From an uncultured Bacteroidota bacterium (GTDB lineage: Bacteria > Bacteroidota > Bacteroidia > Flavobacteriales > Flavobacteriaceae): a stretch of DNA of 64,000 nt. The notes under the pieces are model-generated. The model was not told the origin of the DNA, ran no database searches, and worked only from the letters and a program-made list of their open reading frames with translations. The stretch covers positions 1-64,000 of the forward strand of contig CACOGA010000007.1 in assembly GCA_902626585.1 (NCBI GenBank), in the 5' to 3' direction. Of this stretch, positions 55,092 through 63,484 are shown piece after piece; position 1 is the stretch's first letter, and the number at the start of each line of letters is the position of its first letter. A program made the position numbers and the translations under genes.

Positions 55092-55383
55092 TCATTTAAT
55101 TTATTAAAATACTCCAATCAAATTAGTTAATAATTTCTAAAAATTAAATCAGGACAATTTTATCAAAAGGTATAAATTTATCCGGTTTTAGCTAAAATTA
55201 GTTCAGTTACTTAATTATGCGATAATATAACTGTGGTTTCGAATTTTATATATTTCTTATCTGTTAAATCATTAATATTAGATTTTAAACATTGCTAAAT
55301 TCTCAATTTTTTAAGATTTTTTTAACAATTTGGCATATATTTTGTGTAATTTTGGTGTATAACAAATTAAACACTAAATAATT
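55092..55383. other. long intergenic region between kdsA and proteorhodopsin
   Basis: About 310 nt separate the kdsA ATG from the proteorhodopsin ATG. Apart from the kdsA box at one end and the proteorhodopsin box at the other, I see AT-rich sequence with no ORF, no strong hairpin and no clear repeat. It is one of the few long gaps in the window and could hold regulator sites that cannot be named by eye. Confidence 0.5.
55347..55354 (+). promoter_or_regulatory. -7 promoter box for proteorhodopsin
   Basis: TAATTTTG matches TAnnTTTG exactly, 29 nt before the ATG. The TTTG at 55329 is too close (14 nt spacer) to be a normal -33 element, so any -33 is unclear. The leader would be about 22-25 nt. 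Confidence 0.5.
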
Positions 55384-56106
55384 ATGGAAATGTTAAATTT
55401 TATTTTAGCCGGAACAATTGAGCCTGGTGATTTCACTGGATTCACGTTCTTTATCGGCTCTGTTTCTATGTTAGCTGCAACTGTGTGGTTCTTAATGCAA
55501 CACGGTCAAGTTGACAAGAAATTTAAAGATTCAATGCTTGTTGCAGCGCTAATTACTGGTATTGCAGCTGTGCATTATTTTTACATGAGAGAACAATGGG
55601 TAGCTGGTTTAGGTTCCCCAACTGAATTAAGGTATATAGACTGGATTCTTACAGTACCATTAATGGTAGTTGAATTTGCTCTCTTAACAGGTGTAGGAAT
55701 GAAAAAATTATTCTGGTTATCTGTTGTAATGTTAGTAACTGGATACTTCGGTGAGTCAGGTGTAACAGGAATGTTAGACGCTCAAACTTGGGGTGCAGTT
55801 TCAGGACTTGCTTACTTCTGGATGGCTTACGAAGTTGGATGTTTATCTATCTTTGGTGGTCCATCAGGTGCTGTAGGTAACGCTTTGGCTAGCGGTTCTG
55901 GTAAAATTCCAGAAGCTGGTAAAATGTTACAGTGGTTCGTATTAGTCGGTTGGGCTATTTATCCTGTTGGATATATGGCAGGTACAGAAGGATGGTATTC
56001 TTTTGTAGCAATTGACGAAGGAGCTATGAACATCATTTACAATGTAGGTGACGCAATTAACAAAATTGGATTTGGTATGGCTGTATGGCATGCTGCAAGA
56101 AGCTAA
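55384..56106 (+). CDS. proteorhodopsin, predicted green-absorbing proton pump
   Basis: This 240-aa seven-helix retinal protein pumps protons outward on illumination. All key residues are present: proton acceptor Asp86 and Thr90 in RYIDWILTVPLM, donor Glu97 in VEFALL (the DTE triad of proton-pumping rhodopsins), His64 in AAVHYFYMREQW (equivalent to His75 of the SAR86 protein) and the Schiff-base Lys227 in AINKIGFG. The spectral tuning residue (105 in SAR86 numbering) is Met94, linked to green absorption and common in flavobacteria. The gene has its own promoter box and ends in a strong terminator. A blh gene follows. Confidence 0.96.
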   Translation: MEMLNFILAGTIEPGDFTGFTFFIGSVSMLAATVWFLMQHGQVDKKFKDSMLVAALITGIAAVHYFYMREQWVAGLGSPTELRYIDWILTVPLMVVEFALLTGVGMKKLFWLSVVMLVTGYFGESGVTGMLDAQTWGAVSGLAYFWMAYEVGCLSIFGGPSGAVGNALASGSGKIPEAGKMLQWFVLVGWAIYPVGYMAGTEGWYSFVAIDEGAMNIIYNVGDAINKIGFGMAVWHAARS

Positions 56107-56128
56107 TTTTGCTTAATTAATAACTTTT

Positions 56129-56164
56129 AAAAAAGGTGAGGTTTTATCCTCACCTTTTTTTTTT
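56129..56164 (+). terminator. intrinsic terminator between proteorhodopsin and blh
   Basis: AAAAAAGGTGAGG, a TTTTAT loop and CCTCACCTTTTTT form a GC-rich hairpin in an AT-rich genome, followed by a long T run. It sits 23 nt after the proteorhodopsin stop, so most transcription should end here. Confidence 0.88.
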
Positions 56165-56188
56165 ATATTTATTAATATACACTAACCA

Positions 56189-57052
56189 ATGAATGTAGTA
56201 ACTAAATCAAAAGTTGCAGGTTTAATTCTTGCCATACCAATTATATTTTTTGGACTAGAAAATTCATACTCAGTTTATTTATTTTTAATAGTTATGCTCT
56301 CTGTTGGTATTCCTCACGGCTCAGTAGATCATATAATAGCTTTTATAAACCCAAAGGCTAGAAAGTTTAACAATAAGTTTTTATTTTATTTAACCTATCT
56401 CTCACTTATTACATTTAATATAATATTGTGGATTATATCACCATTTATCGGATTATTTGTTTTTCTAATCATTTCCTGCTACCACTTTGGAGAAACCCAG
56501 GTAATTGGTTATAATCCAACAGATAATAAACTTCTAAATTTTGTTGTAGGCGCAAATATTTTGTTGTCATTATTCCTTAATAATATTGTAGAGCTTCAAG
56601 AAATATTATACATAATCCCCGAGTTTTCTAATTTTGATTTGTCATCGTTTGACAGTGTTTTCTTTCTTTTAATTGCTGTTGCTGTTTTAATGTTATCAAT
56701 TCTGAATTTTGAAATTAAAAGAAAAGTTCCTCTATATGCGGAAATAACAATTCTCTACATGGTATTTTTTCACACTGATTTATTGACTTCTTTCGCATTA
56801 TATTTTGGGTTTTGTCATTCTTTGCCAATGCTAATGTTAGAGTTTGAAGAATTTAAAAATGATAATTTTATAAAATTTTATTTAAAAACTTTACCATTTA
56901 CAATACTTTCGATAATTTTTGGATTTTTAATATATCAATTTAACAACGACTTACTTACAAGTGATAATTTAATATTATTTGTTTTTATTATCATTTCAAG
57001 CTTGACCCTTCCTCACGTTTTTATCATGAGGGATTTTGTCAAGGATAAATAA
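56189..57052 (+). CDS. blh: Brp/Blh-family beta-carotene 15,15'-dioxygenase
   Basis: Blh cleaves beta-carotene into two retinal molecules, the chromophore of proteorhodopsin. The 287-aa membrane protein has about eight helices and the family's His motifs: GIPHGSVDHIIAF (about 40-52), SCYHFGETQV, YFGFCHSLPMLMLEF and SLTLPHVFIMRDF. These histidines are believed to hold the catalytic iron. It lies 82 nt after proteorhodopsin, beyond a terminator, with only a near-consensus -7 box (TATATTTA at 56164-56171). Carotenoid biosynthesis genes are not in the window. Confidence 0.93.
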   Translation: MNVVTKSKVAGLILAIPIIFFGLENSYSVYLFLIVMLSVGIPHGSVDHIIAFINPKARKFNNKFLFYLTYLSLITFNIILWIISPFIGLFVFLIISCYHFGETQVIGYNPTDNKLLNFVVGANILLSLFLNNIVELQEILYIIPEFSNFDLSSFDSVFFLLIAVAVLMLSILNFEIKRKVPLYAEITILYMVFFHTDLLTSFALYFGFCHSLPMLMLEFEEFKNDNFIKFYLKTLPFTILSIIFGFLIYQFNNDLLTSDNLILFVFIIISSLTLPHVFIMRDFVKDK

Positions 57053-57061
57053 AATTTTTAA

Positions 57062-58033
57062 ATGTTTTCTGTAAAAACCTATACAAATAGTTACAAAGCT
57101 GAGTGGAATAGCTTTGTAGATAGTTCCAAAAACTCAACTTTTTTATTTAAAAGGGAATTTATGGATTACCACTCTGACAGATTTCAAGACTCATCATTAT
57201 TAATATTTTATGATTCTGAGCTTATTGCTTTATTTCCTTCTAATATTAAGGATAAAAAGGTTTATTCTCATCAAGGACTTACCTACGGAGGATTAATTGT
57301 AAAAAATGATATTAAGTTCTTGAGATATCTTGAATTATTTAGTTTCCTTTTGAAATATTTTTATGATAAGTCAATAGAAAAGATTTTCATTAAACAGATC
57401 CCTACAATTTATAATTCTAATTTTAACGGAGAGCTAGATTATCTAGCTTTTATTTGTGTAGCAAAAATTCACAGAAGGGATATTATTTCTGTTATTGATA
57501 TGAAAAACGAAAATAAACTTTCGAGAGATAGAATTCAAGGATATAAAAGAGGCTTAAAAAATAAATTAGAAATTAGAGATGATGATATTTTTGATAAATT
57601 TTGGAATTCTATATTAATTCCTACGCTATCAAATAAACATTCGGTAAGCCCAACCCACAGTTTAGATGAGATAAGGAAACTTAAAAGAGCTTTCGATAGT
57701 AATATTAAACAGTATAACGTTTATCATAATGAACAGATAGTAGCAGGAGCTACAATTTTTATTACAAAAAATGTAGCACATGTTCAGTATATAGGTTCTA
57801 ACTCAGATAAAAATTCTTTAGGTTCCTTAGATTTCCTTTTTTATAAATTAATAAATGAATTCTTTCGTGATTATGATTACTTTGACTTTGGTAATTCCCA
57901 CGAACAGCAGGGAATGAAAATTAATAAGGGATTGAATTATTGGAAAGAAGGATACGGGGCGAGATCATTGATACAAGATTATTACGAAATCAAAGCTTCA
58001 AATTTCAAAAAACTTGATGACTTACTGGTTTAA
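57062..58033 (+). CDS. FemAB-like GNAT-fold acyl/aminoacyltransferase
   Basis: The 323-aa protein resembles FemAB-type double-GNAT transferases: SFVDSSKNSTFLFKREFMDYH near the N-terminus and the C-terminal GNAT half with VAGATIFITKNVAHVQYIGS, GSLDFLFYKLINEF and FDFGNSHEQQGMKINKGLNYWKEGYGAR. Relatives add groups to cell-wall or exopolysaccharide precursors. It begins 9 nt after blh, so it is probably co-transcribed with it, although its role fits the following polysaccharide genes better. Confidence 0.75.
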   Translation: MFSVKTYTNSYKAEWNSFVDSSKNSTFLFKREFMDYHSDRFQDSSLLIFYDSELIALFPSNIKDKKVYSHQGLTYGGLIVKNDIKFLRYLELFSFLLKYFYDKSIEKIFIKQIPTIYNSNFNGELDYLAFICVAKIHRRDIISVIDMKNENKLSRDRIQGYKRGLKNKLEIRDDDIFDKFWNSILIPTLSNKHSVSPTHSLDEIRKLKRAFDSNIKQYNVYHNEQIVAGATIFITKNVAHVQYIGSNSDKNSLGSLDFLFYKLINEFFRDYDYFDFGNSHEQQGMKINKGLNYWKEGYGARSLIQDYYEIKASNFKKLDDLLV

Positions 58034-58046
58034 CAGAAAATTGGTT

Positions 58047-59309
58047 TTAATCAGAACTAATTTTTTTCAACCATAGTAATTTTCGAAAATAAATATTAAG
58101 CAATGTGAAGTGAATAATATATGTTACGAAATAAGCAATTGAAACACCAACAAATCCATATTGTTGGGTAAATAAGTAAGTTAATACCACAAATATTAAT
58201 GACCATTCAATCTGAAAAAATACAAAACTTTTAGTGTCTGCTTTGGAAATCATTATATTTCCTAGAACCCAGCAGTTTATTTTAATTACATCACCCAATA
58301 AATGAAAAAGAATTATGGTATTAATAAGAACAAACTCTTTAGATAATAGGATATTAATAATTAAGTCTTTAGTAATATAGACCCCCGCAGTGATAATCAT
58401 TATAATGGGAATAACTACTTTCCAAATTTTAAAGACTTCATTTTTTAGCTCATTATCACTAAGTTTAGAAAAAGTAGGGATTAAATAAAACTTAAACGTA
58501 GTTATTAGAAATAAGAGATATATGGCAGAGATTCTCCACATAGCCTCCCATGAGCCTGCATAATCTGAACCATATTCGTCAAATAAAAAATCTCTAACTA
58601 TAAATGTTGACACTATTAAACAAGTTGGTCCTACAACAGCCATGATGGAAAAACTTGATAATTTCTTCAGATTATTATATATAAACTTTTTGAAAATCCA
58701 GTTTACGTCAAATGGTTTGTATATAAGAAAGAAAGTAATATTAATGAGAAAAGAAAAAATCTGATTTATGGCAAGTGCGTAAAAAGCACCAATTATTTCC
58801 ATTTCCAGAACCAGCAGTACAAGTATAATTGCTGATATTATATTTGAAAAAATATTTACTAAAACATAAAGTTTAATTTTATTAAGACCGTTATAAATTG
58901 ATAAAAAACAGGTGTGAGCAGTTGCTGATATAATTGAAAAGATCAAAATTAGAAAGTAAAAATTTTCACTAAAATTAATTTGTAAAAAATCAGCAATTTG
59001 ATCTTTAAATATTATAATTAAAGCAGAGAAAATTAAAGCACTTGTAAAGTTTATTTTGAAACTTGTTCCTATTATATCTCCAAGTTTATCTTTTTCATTT
59101 TCATATTCAGAAACATATTTTACAATACCATTTTCGATACCAAATGAACCAATAGTATTCCCAAGTCTCAAAAAGTCCTTTAATTGCCCCATTAAAAACA
59201 TTCCATTGGTACCCAAGTAAACAGCTACAATTTTTGTTGAGACTAATCTTGCTAATAAGCTAATAGCCGTACTCAAACCAGATAAAAAAGAAGTCTTGAT
59301 AAAATTCAT
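58047..59309 (-). CDS. polysaccharide flippase (Wzx/MATE-like)
   Basis: The 420-aa protein has about 12 to 14 hydrophobic segments and the N-terminal SFLSGLSTAISLLARLVSTKIVAVYLGTNGMFLMGQ typical of O-antigen/enterobacterial common antigen translocases. Wzx proteins flip lipid-linked oligosaccharides across the inner membrane. It lies 3 nt downstream of the sulfotransferase gene, on the same strand. Substrate unknown. Confidence 0.85.
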   Translation of the reverse strand: MNFIKTSFLSGLSTAISLLARLVSTKIVAVYLGTNGMFLMGQLKDFLRLGNTIGSFGIENGIVKYVSEYENEKDKLGDIIGTSFKINFTSALIFSALIIIFKDQIADFLQINFSENFYFLILIFSIISATAHTCFLSIYNGLNKIKLYVLVNIFSNIISAIILVLLVLEMEIIGAFYALAINQIFSFLINITFFLIYKPFDVNWIFKKFIYNNLKKLSSFSIMAVVGPTCLIVSTFIVRDFLFDEYGSDYAGSWEAMWRISAIYLLFLITTFKFYLIPTFSKLSDNELKNEVFKIWKVVIPIIMIITAGVYITKDLIINILLSKEFVLINTIILFHLLGDVIKINCWVLGNIMISKADTKSFVFFQIEWSLIFVVLTYLFTQQYGFVGVSIAYFVTYIIHFTLLNIYFRKLLWLKKISSD

Positions 59310-59312
59310 TGG

Positions 59313-60230
59313 CTAATTCTTAAAATCCTCCCATTCAGAAAAATTATATTTCAAAATATTCTTCAATGAAATTACATCATTATAATATCTATCTCTTAAA
59401 ATTTTCCTTTGATTTTCAGAAATTATTTGATTTTGTGAATCAATTTTAATCCAATTTTGAATAATCTTCTTGATTAAATTCTTGATTTTGATTCTTATTT
59501 TCATTGGAATAAAATATTTACTGATTTTTGTAAATTTCATTTTTCCTGTGGAAGATTTTCTTAAGAAGTGATATATAGTTGGAAAAATAATTTTATTTGT
59601 TTTATTTGATTTAATATTTTCTATTTTATTTAATCTCTCAACATCTAAGAAATCAAAACAATCATTTACTACACTTAGCCTATTGGAAATTAGTTTTTCA
59701 AATGTTATTATTTTAATGTTTTCTATTCCAAAATTTTCAATAAATCGAGAAATCCACTTGTTATACAGTCCAAACTGATAGTACTGCTTAGGATAATCAT
59801 CATATTCTTGAAAATCAGCTAATTTATCCTCCCTAATCATTTCATCAATTGATCTCTTTTCTATGCCCAATCCTTTCATCCAGTTAAAATGTGACACATA
59901 TCTGTCTATAGGATTTCTAAGAATAAAAATAAATTTTGGGTATTCTTGAAAGTTATCCTTGATGTTTTTAATGAAGTTATCATAATACATATATGATGTA
60001 GTTGACTCACCCTTAATCAAGGAGCCATTTTCAAATAAATTAGAATATCTAGATATTTCAAAATTGGTAAACTGATCAAATGATTTATTATTCCAGTAGA
60101 CTGGCTCTTTTTCTTTTGACATTGAAATTTTTGGGTGTGTATCTAATAGCTCATGCAGACTAGTTGTACCTGATTTAGCGGCCCCCGGAATAAAAAAATT
60201 TGGATTATAATGTTGTCTTATTTTTCCCAA
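59313..60230 (-). CDS. sulfotransferase
   Basis: The 305-aa product has both PAPS-binding motifs: the 5'-phosphosulfate loop in FFIPGAAKSGTTSLHELL (about 12-29) and the 3'-phosphate motif in FIFILRNPIDRYVSHFNW (about 98-115), followed by the helical QYGLYNKWISRFIENF. It probably transfers sulfate onto a sugar of the surface polysaccharide. The start is TTG at 60230, overlapping the upstream glycosyltransferase by 13 nt; no closer ATG or GTG would give a sound N-terminus. Confidence 0.85.
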   Translation of the reverse strand: MGKIRQHYNPNFFIPGAAKSGTTSLHELLDTHPKISMSKEKEPVYWNNKSFDQFTNFEISRYSNLFENGSLIKGESTTSYMYYDNFIKNIKDNFQEYPKFIFILRNPIDRYVSHFNWMKGLGIEKRSIDEMIREDKLADFQEYDDYPKQYYQFGLYNKWISRFIENFGIENIKIITFEKLISNRLSVVNDCFDFLDVERLNKIENIKSNKTNKIIFPTIYHFLRKSSTGKMKFTKISKYFIPMKIRIKIKNLIKKIIQNWIKIDSQNQIISENQRKILRDRYYNDVISLKNILKYNFSEWEDFKN

Positions 60231-61357
60231 GAAGAAATATATTTTAATGCAATATTTTTATAATCGTGATGTTTCATAATAAATTTTCTTGCGTTTTTGG
60301 AAATATTTTCCAAATGTATTGGATTTTCTATTAGCCAAGATAATTTTTCTACAATTTTGGATACATTTGGTAAGGCATTTATTGCAACACTATCTTCCTT
60401 TAAATTATACAGTTCAAGCCATTTGTCTTCAGCGCCGGTAAATACAACTTTTCCTAACGCCATGGCCTCCAAAGCATTGTAGCCTTGGTCATATGCATAA
60501 ACTTGGTCCATTATAATATCACAATCTTTTACATTTTTTAAATGTTCTAAGTAAGGTTTGTCGATTGTCCTAATAATTTTAATTTTTTTGTAATATTTTT
60601 TTTCTATAATTGACAAGGAATCATTAAAAAACCTATTTCCTTTTTTTATTTTATTTTTTGAGTTAATTGCATGCAAAATGTAAATTTTATCTCTTTTTTT
60701 CACAATAGTTTTTTTTAATTTATCAATATTAACAGGGTTTGGAATCATTCCAAGATATTTTTCGGTTCCCACATAAGGAAGGTGATAATCAAGGTCAGAA
60801 CTAATAATACCAACTACATTTTTTTTTACATATTCGCTGAGTTTTGAATAGCTGGAACTTAAATACTTAAGAGTTTGCTTATACTCACTTTTTAAAGAAT
60901 TGTCTTCAAAATAGGGAGTTAGTATGGAATATTTAAATTTTCTTTCATATGAATAACTAACACTTGTGAAGTCTACTCCGCACGCCAATAAAAAAACCTT
61001 TTTATTATTTCTAAATATGTGTTTTAATAGTATCTTTTCCATAAAAGGAGAGGTTCTAAATCCTCTTTCATTAATCAGCTGAACAATATCAAAACCCTTT
61101 AGATTATTTAGTTTAAAAATTGATTTAATAAAAATTTCAAATTCATTTAAACTGATCCCGGTTAATTTATCTATTATTTTTGCTATTATTTTTAGTATTT
61201 TTTTTTCAAAAAGTGAAGATTTAATAAGAATATCAACATCATAATTTTTAAATCCATCGCCACTACCCAATAAAGTAACGGTATGTCCGTTCTCTTGTAA
61301 ACCTTGTTTTAATGAATTGTGAAGATTACTATATTCTCCGATGAGTAGGATTTTCAT
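60218..61357 (-). CDS. glycosyltransferase, GT4-like (group 1)
   Basis: The 379-aa protein has the GT-B layout: N-terminal MKILLIGEYSNLHNSLKQGLQ, and a C-terminal Rossmann half with the E-x7-E-like region DQVYAYDQGYNALEAMALGKVV and VNIDKLKKTIVKK, ending in a helix IALKYISSWEK. Retaining glycosyltransferases of this kind extend surface glycans. It leads a three-gene minus-strand unit (GT, sulfotransferase, flippase). An exact -7 box lies 20 nt before the ATG. Confidence 0.75.
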   Translation of the reverse strand: MKILLIGEYSNLHNSLKQGLQENGHTVTLLGSGDGFKNYDVDILIKSSLFEKKILKIIAKIIDKLTGISLNEFEIFIKSIFKLNNLKGFDIVQLINERGFRTSPFMEKILLKHIFRNNKKVFLLACGVDFTSVSYSYERKFKYSILTPYFEDNSLKSEYKQTLKYLSSSYSKLSEYVKKNVVGIISSDLDYHLPYVGTEKYLGMIPNPVNIDKLKKTIVKKRDKIYILHAINSKNKIKKGNRFFNDSLSIIEKKYYKKIKIIRTIDKPYLEHLKNVKDCDIIMDQVYAYDQGYNALEAMALGKVVFTGAEDKWLELYNLKEDSVAINALPNVSKIVEKLSWLIENPIHLENISKNARKFIMKHHDYKNIALKYISSWEK

Positions 61358-61377
61358 TATATTGTTATCTATTGATT

Positions 61378-61385
61378 CAAATATA
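61378..61385 (-). promoter_or_regulatory. -7 box for the GT4-like/sulfotransferase/flippase unit
   Basis: TATATTTG on the minus strand is an exact TAnnTTTG match 20 nt before the ATG at 61357. On the plus strand only a near match (TATATTTT) lies just before the divergent GT2 gene. Confidence 0.45.
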
Positions 61386-61393
61386 TATTTTTA

Positions 61394-62203
61394 ATGTCGA
61401 ATCTTATTGACCAAAAAAATAATTTAGAAATATTAATTTCTACAACGGGAAAAAACGATATAGATTTTATTGAAAATATTTTTTTTGAAAATAATTATGA
61501 AAGTTTTCCAATTCTTATCGTAAATCAGTCTGATAAAATTATCAAAAAAGATAATCAGAATATTAAGATAATCAACACAGACTCCAGAGGCCTATCATTA
61601 AGTAGAAATTTAGCAATTAAAAATTCCTCAAAAAAATATTGCCTGCTTGCCGATGATGATATCGTTTATAAAGAGGGCTTTTATGAAAATATCTTAGATG
61701 CTTTTGAACAAAATATTAATGCAGACGTAATCACATTTATGATGGTTGATGAGAAAGGGAATTTATTCAAGAAATATTCAGAAAATATTAATCACAACTA
61801 CAAAAGCATTAGAGAGGTGAATTCAGTAGTAATAGCATTTAAGAGAGAATCAGTAATTAAAAATAATATTGAATTTGATCCGTTATTTGGTCTAGGAGGT
61901 ACTTTTGAGACGGGAGAAGAATATGTTTTTTTAAGAAATTGCCTAGAAAAAAAACTAAAAGTATTATTTCGGCCAAAAATAATTCTTCAACATGATTCGA
62001 AAAGTTCGGGAAAATTGGCATTCAGAGATAAAAATATTTTTGCTAGGGCTGCAATTTTTCATAAGTTTCATGGATCTTTATCTTACCTTAAATTATTACA
62101 TCATATTTATTTACTAAAGAGAAAAAATTTGATTGGTTGCAGTGATTTTATTAATAAGTTTTTGGTAGGTTTAGAGGGGATTAAAAAATTTAAATCAATA
62201 TGA
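61394..62203 (+). CDS. glycosyltransferase family 2-like
   Basis: The 269-aa protein has a GT-A Rossmann fold: LEILISTTGKNDIDFIEN (N-terminal strand), RGLSLSRNLAIKNSSKKYCL and the metal-binding ADDDIVYKEGFYEN (DXD-like at about 92-94), then GGTFETGEEYVFLRNCLEK typical of the acceptor side. It is divergent from the GT4-like gene and overlaps the WxcM-like gene by 4 nt (ATGA). Donor sugar unknown. Confidence 0.78.
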   Translation: MSNLIDQKNNLEILISTTGKNDIDFIENIFFENNYESFPILIVNQSDKIIKKDNQNIKIINTDSRGLSLSRNLAIKNSSKKYCLLADDDIVYKEGFYENILDAFEQNINADVITFMMVDEKGNLFKKYSENINHNYKSIREVNSVVIAFKRESVIKNNIEFDPLFGLGGTFETGEEYVFLRNCLEKKLKVLFRPKIILQHDSKSSGKLAFRDKNIFARAAIFHKFHGSLSYLKLLHHIYLLKRKNLIGCSDFINKFLVGLEGIKKFKSI

Positions 62204-62616
62204 ATTCAAGAATCGATGATGTCAAGCTAATTGATATTCCTAAAATTGTTGATCCAAAAGGAAGAGGGAACCTTTCTGTAATTGAAAAGGAAATTATTCC
62301 TTTTTCAATAAAAAGGGTTTATTACTTATATGATGTGCCAAGCGATTCATACAGAGGAGGACATGCTCATAAAAAATTAATTCAATTTATGATACCCCTC
62401 AGTGGAAGTTTTGAGGTTTCGTTAGATGACGGAAAAAAAAGAAAAAAAATTATGCTCAACAAACCTAATAAGGGCTTACTAATTCCTCAGGGTATATGGA
62501 GAGAAATGGATAATTTTTCTTCAGGTGCAATTTGCTTAGTTTTAGCCTCTGAGGAATTTGATGAATCAGATTATTTCCGCGAATATGATAGGTTTAAGCA
62601 ATTTAAGCTCACTTGA
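62200..62616 (+). CDS. WxcM/FdtA-like dTDP-4-oxo sugar 3,4-ketoisomerase
   Basis: The 138-aa cupin has the RGGHAHKKLIQFMIPLSGSF core (about 46-65) with the catalytic His pair, VKLIDIPKIVDPKGRGNLSV, and GLLIPQGIWREMDNF, as in FdtA/QdtA and WxcM-like proteins. These isomerise dTDP-4-keto-6-deoxyglucose to the 3-keto sugar before transamination. No aminotransferase (FdtB) is in the window. It is coupled to the GT2 gene by a 4-nt overlap. Confidence 0.82.
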   Translation: MNSRIDDVKLIDIPKIVDPKGRGNLSVIEKEIIPFSIKRVYYLYDVPSDSYRGGHAHKKLIQFMIPLSGSFEVSLDDGKKRKKIMLNKPNKGLLIPQGIWREMDNFSSGAICLVLASEEFDESDYFREYDRFKQFKLT

Positions 62617-63484
62617 TTTTACAAATATAATTCAGTCTATAAATATCAAATAGAAATAAATTTGGGTCTTCACTTGTAAGATTTTTTTCAAGAATATTTT
62701 TAAAAATATTTGATGTCTTAATAAATATATTCTTTAAGAAAAAAAATTCTAAAATTATGTATGTTTTCAAAATTGATATACTGTGTTTTTCAATTTTGTT
62801 ATTTCTGTAGCAAATAATTAAATTTTCTAAAGCCTTATGGGTTTTTTTTATGAAAATTGAGTTTTCGTCAATATTATTTACTAATACAGGATTGTCAATA
62901 TGTAAAATATCAATTTTTATTTTTTTAAGTATTGAACCAAATATATAGTCGTTACCATAAGAAACATTGTCAATCCTAGGCAAAATATCAAATAGTAAAT
63001 CTCGTTTACAAATAAAGTTATTTGAAGAAATATATTTATAAGGATTTTTATTTCGAACAACAAAGTTGATTTCCTCTCTTTCCTTACCAAATTTATACCT
63101 TAAGCTAGAGTTTTTGTTTTCTGGATTTTTGTAATTACAACCTCCAAAAATTATCCTGCCTCTGTTTAATTGAGCTAAGTAATTTTTTAGAAAACTTTCA
63201 TTAGTAGGAGTAGTATCAACATCGATAAATAAAAGAAATTCATACTGAGATTTTTCAGCAAGTAATAGTCTGTTTTTAACCCTTCCAATATTTTTTTTAG
63301 ATTCTATAAATCTGGAATTTGTTAATAGATTAATTTTTTGATTTAATTCATTTTTTGATGAAAAAGATCCGTCATCAATGCATATGATTTCAAAGTTAAT
63401 CTTAAGCATTAGCGCTTGCTTTTCTAAAAGACTAACAAGTGGGTATGCATTATAATCAAAACAAGGAACTAATATTGATATCAT
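62609..63484 (-). CDS. glycosyltransferase family 2-like
   Basis: The 291-aa protein has the GT-A signature: MISILVPCFDYNAYPLVSLLE, EIICIDDGSFSSKNELNQK, NIGRVKNRLLLAEKSQYEFLL and the metal-binding FIDVDTTPTNESFLKNY (DVD). The C-terminal third is Lys/Asn-rich. Its ATG overlaps the ftsE stop (ATGA), so it reads from the ftsE transcript, and it converges on the WxcM-like gene with an 8-nt overlap. Acceptor unknown. Confidence 0.8.
   Translation of the reverse strand: MISILVPCFDYNAYPLVSLLEKQALMLKINFEIICIDDGSFSSKNELNQKINLLTNSRFIESKKNIGRVKNRLLLAEKSQYEFLLFIDVDTTPTNESFLKNYLAQLNRGRIIFGGCNYKNPENKNSSLRYKFGKEREEINFVVRNKNPYKYISSNNFICKRDLLFDILPRIDNVSYGNDYIFGSILKKIKIDILHIDNPVLVNNIDENSIFIKKTHKALENLIICYRNNKIEKHSISILKTYIILEFFFLKNIFIKTSNIFKNILEKNLTSEDPNLFLFDIYRLNYICKIK

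Noticed and set aside
55329-55347. Sigma-54 promoter for proteorhodopsin (TGGCATATATTTTGTG)
   Set aside because: The -12 element reads GT, not GC, and a standard -7 box lies just downstream, so the match is too weak.
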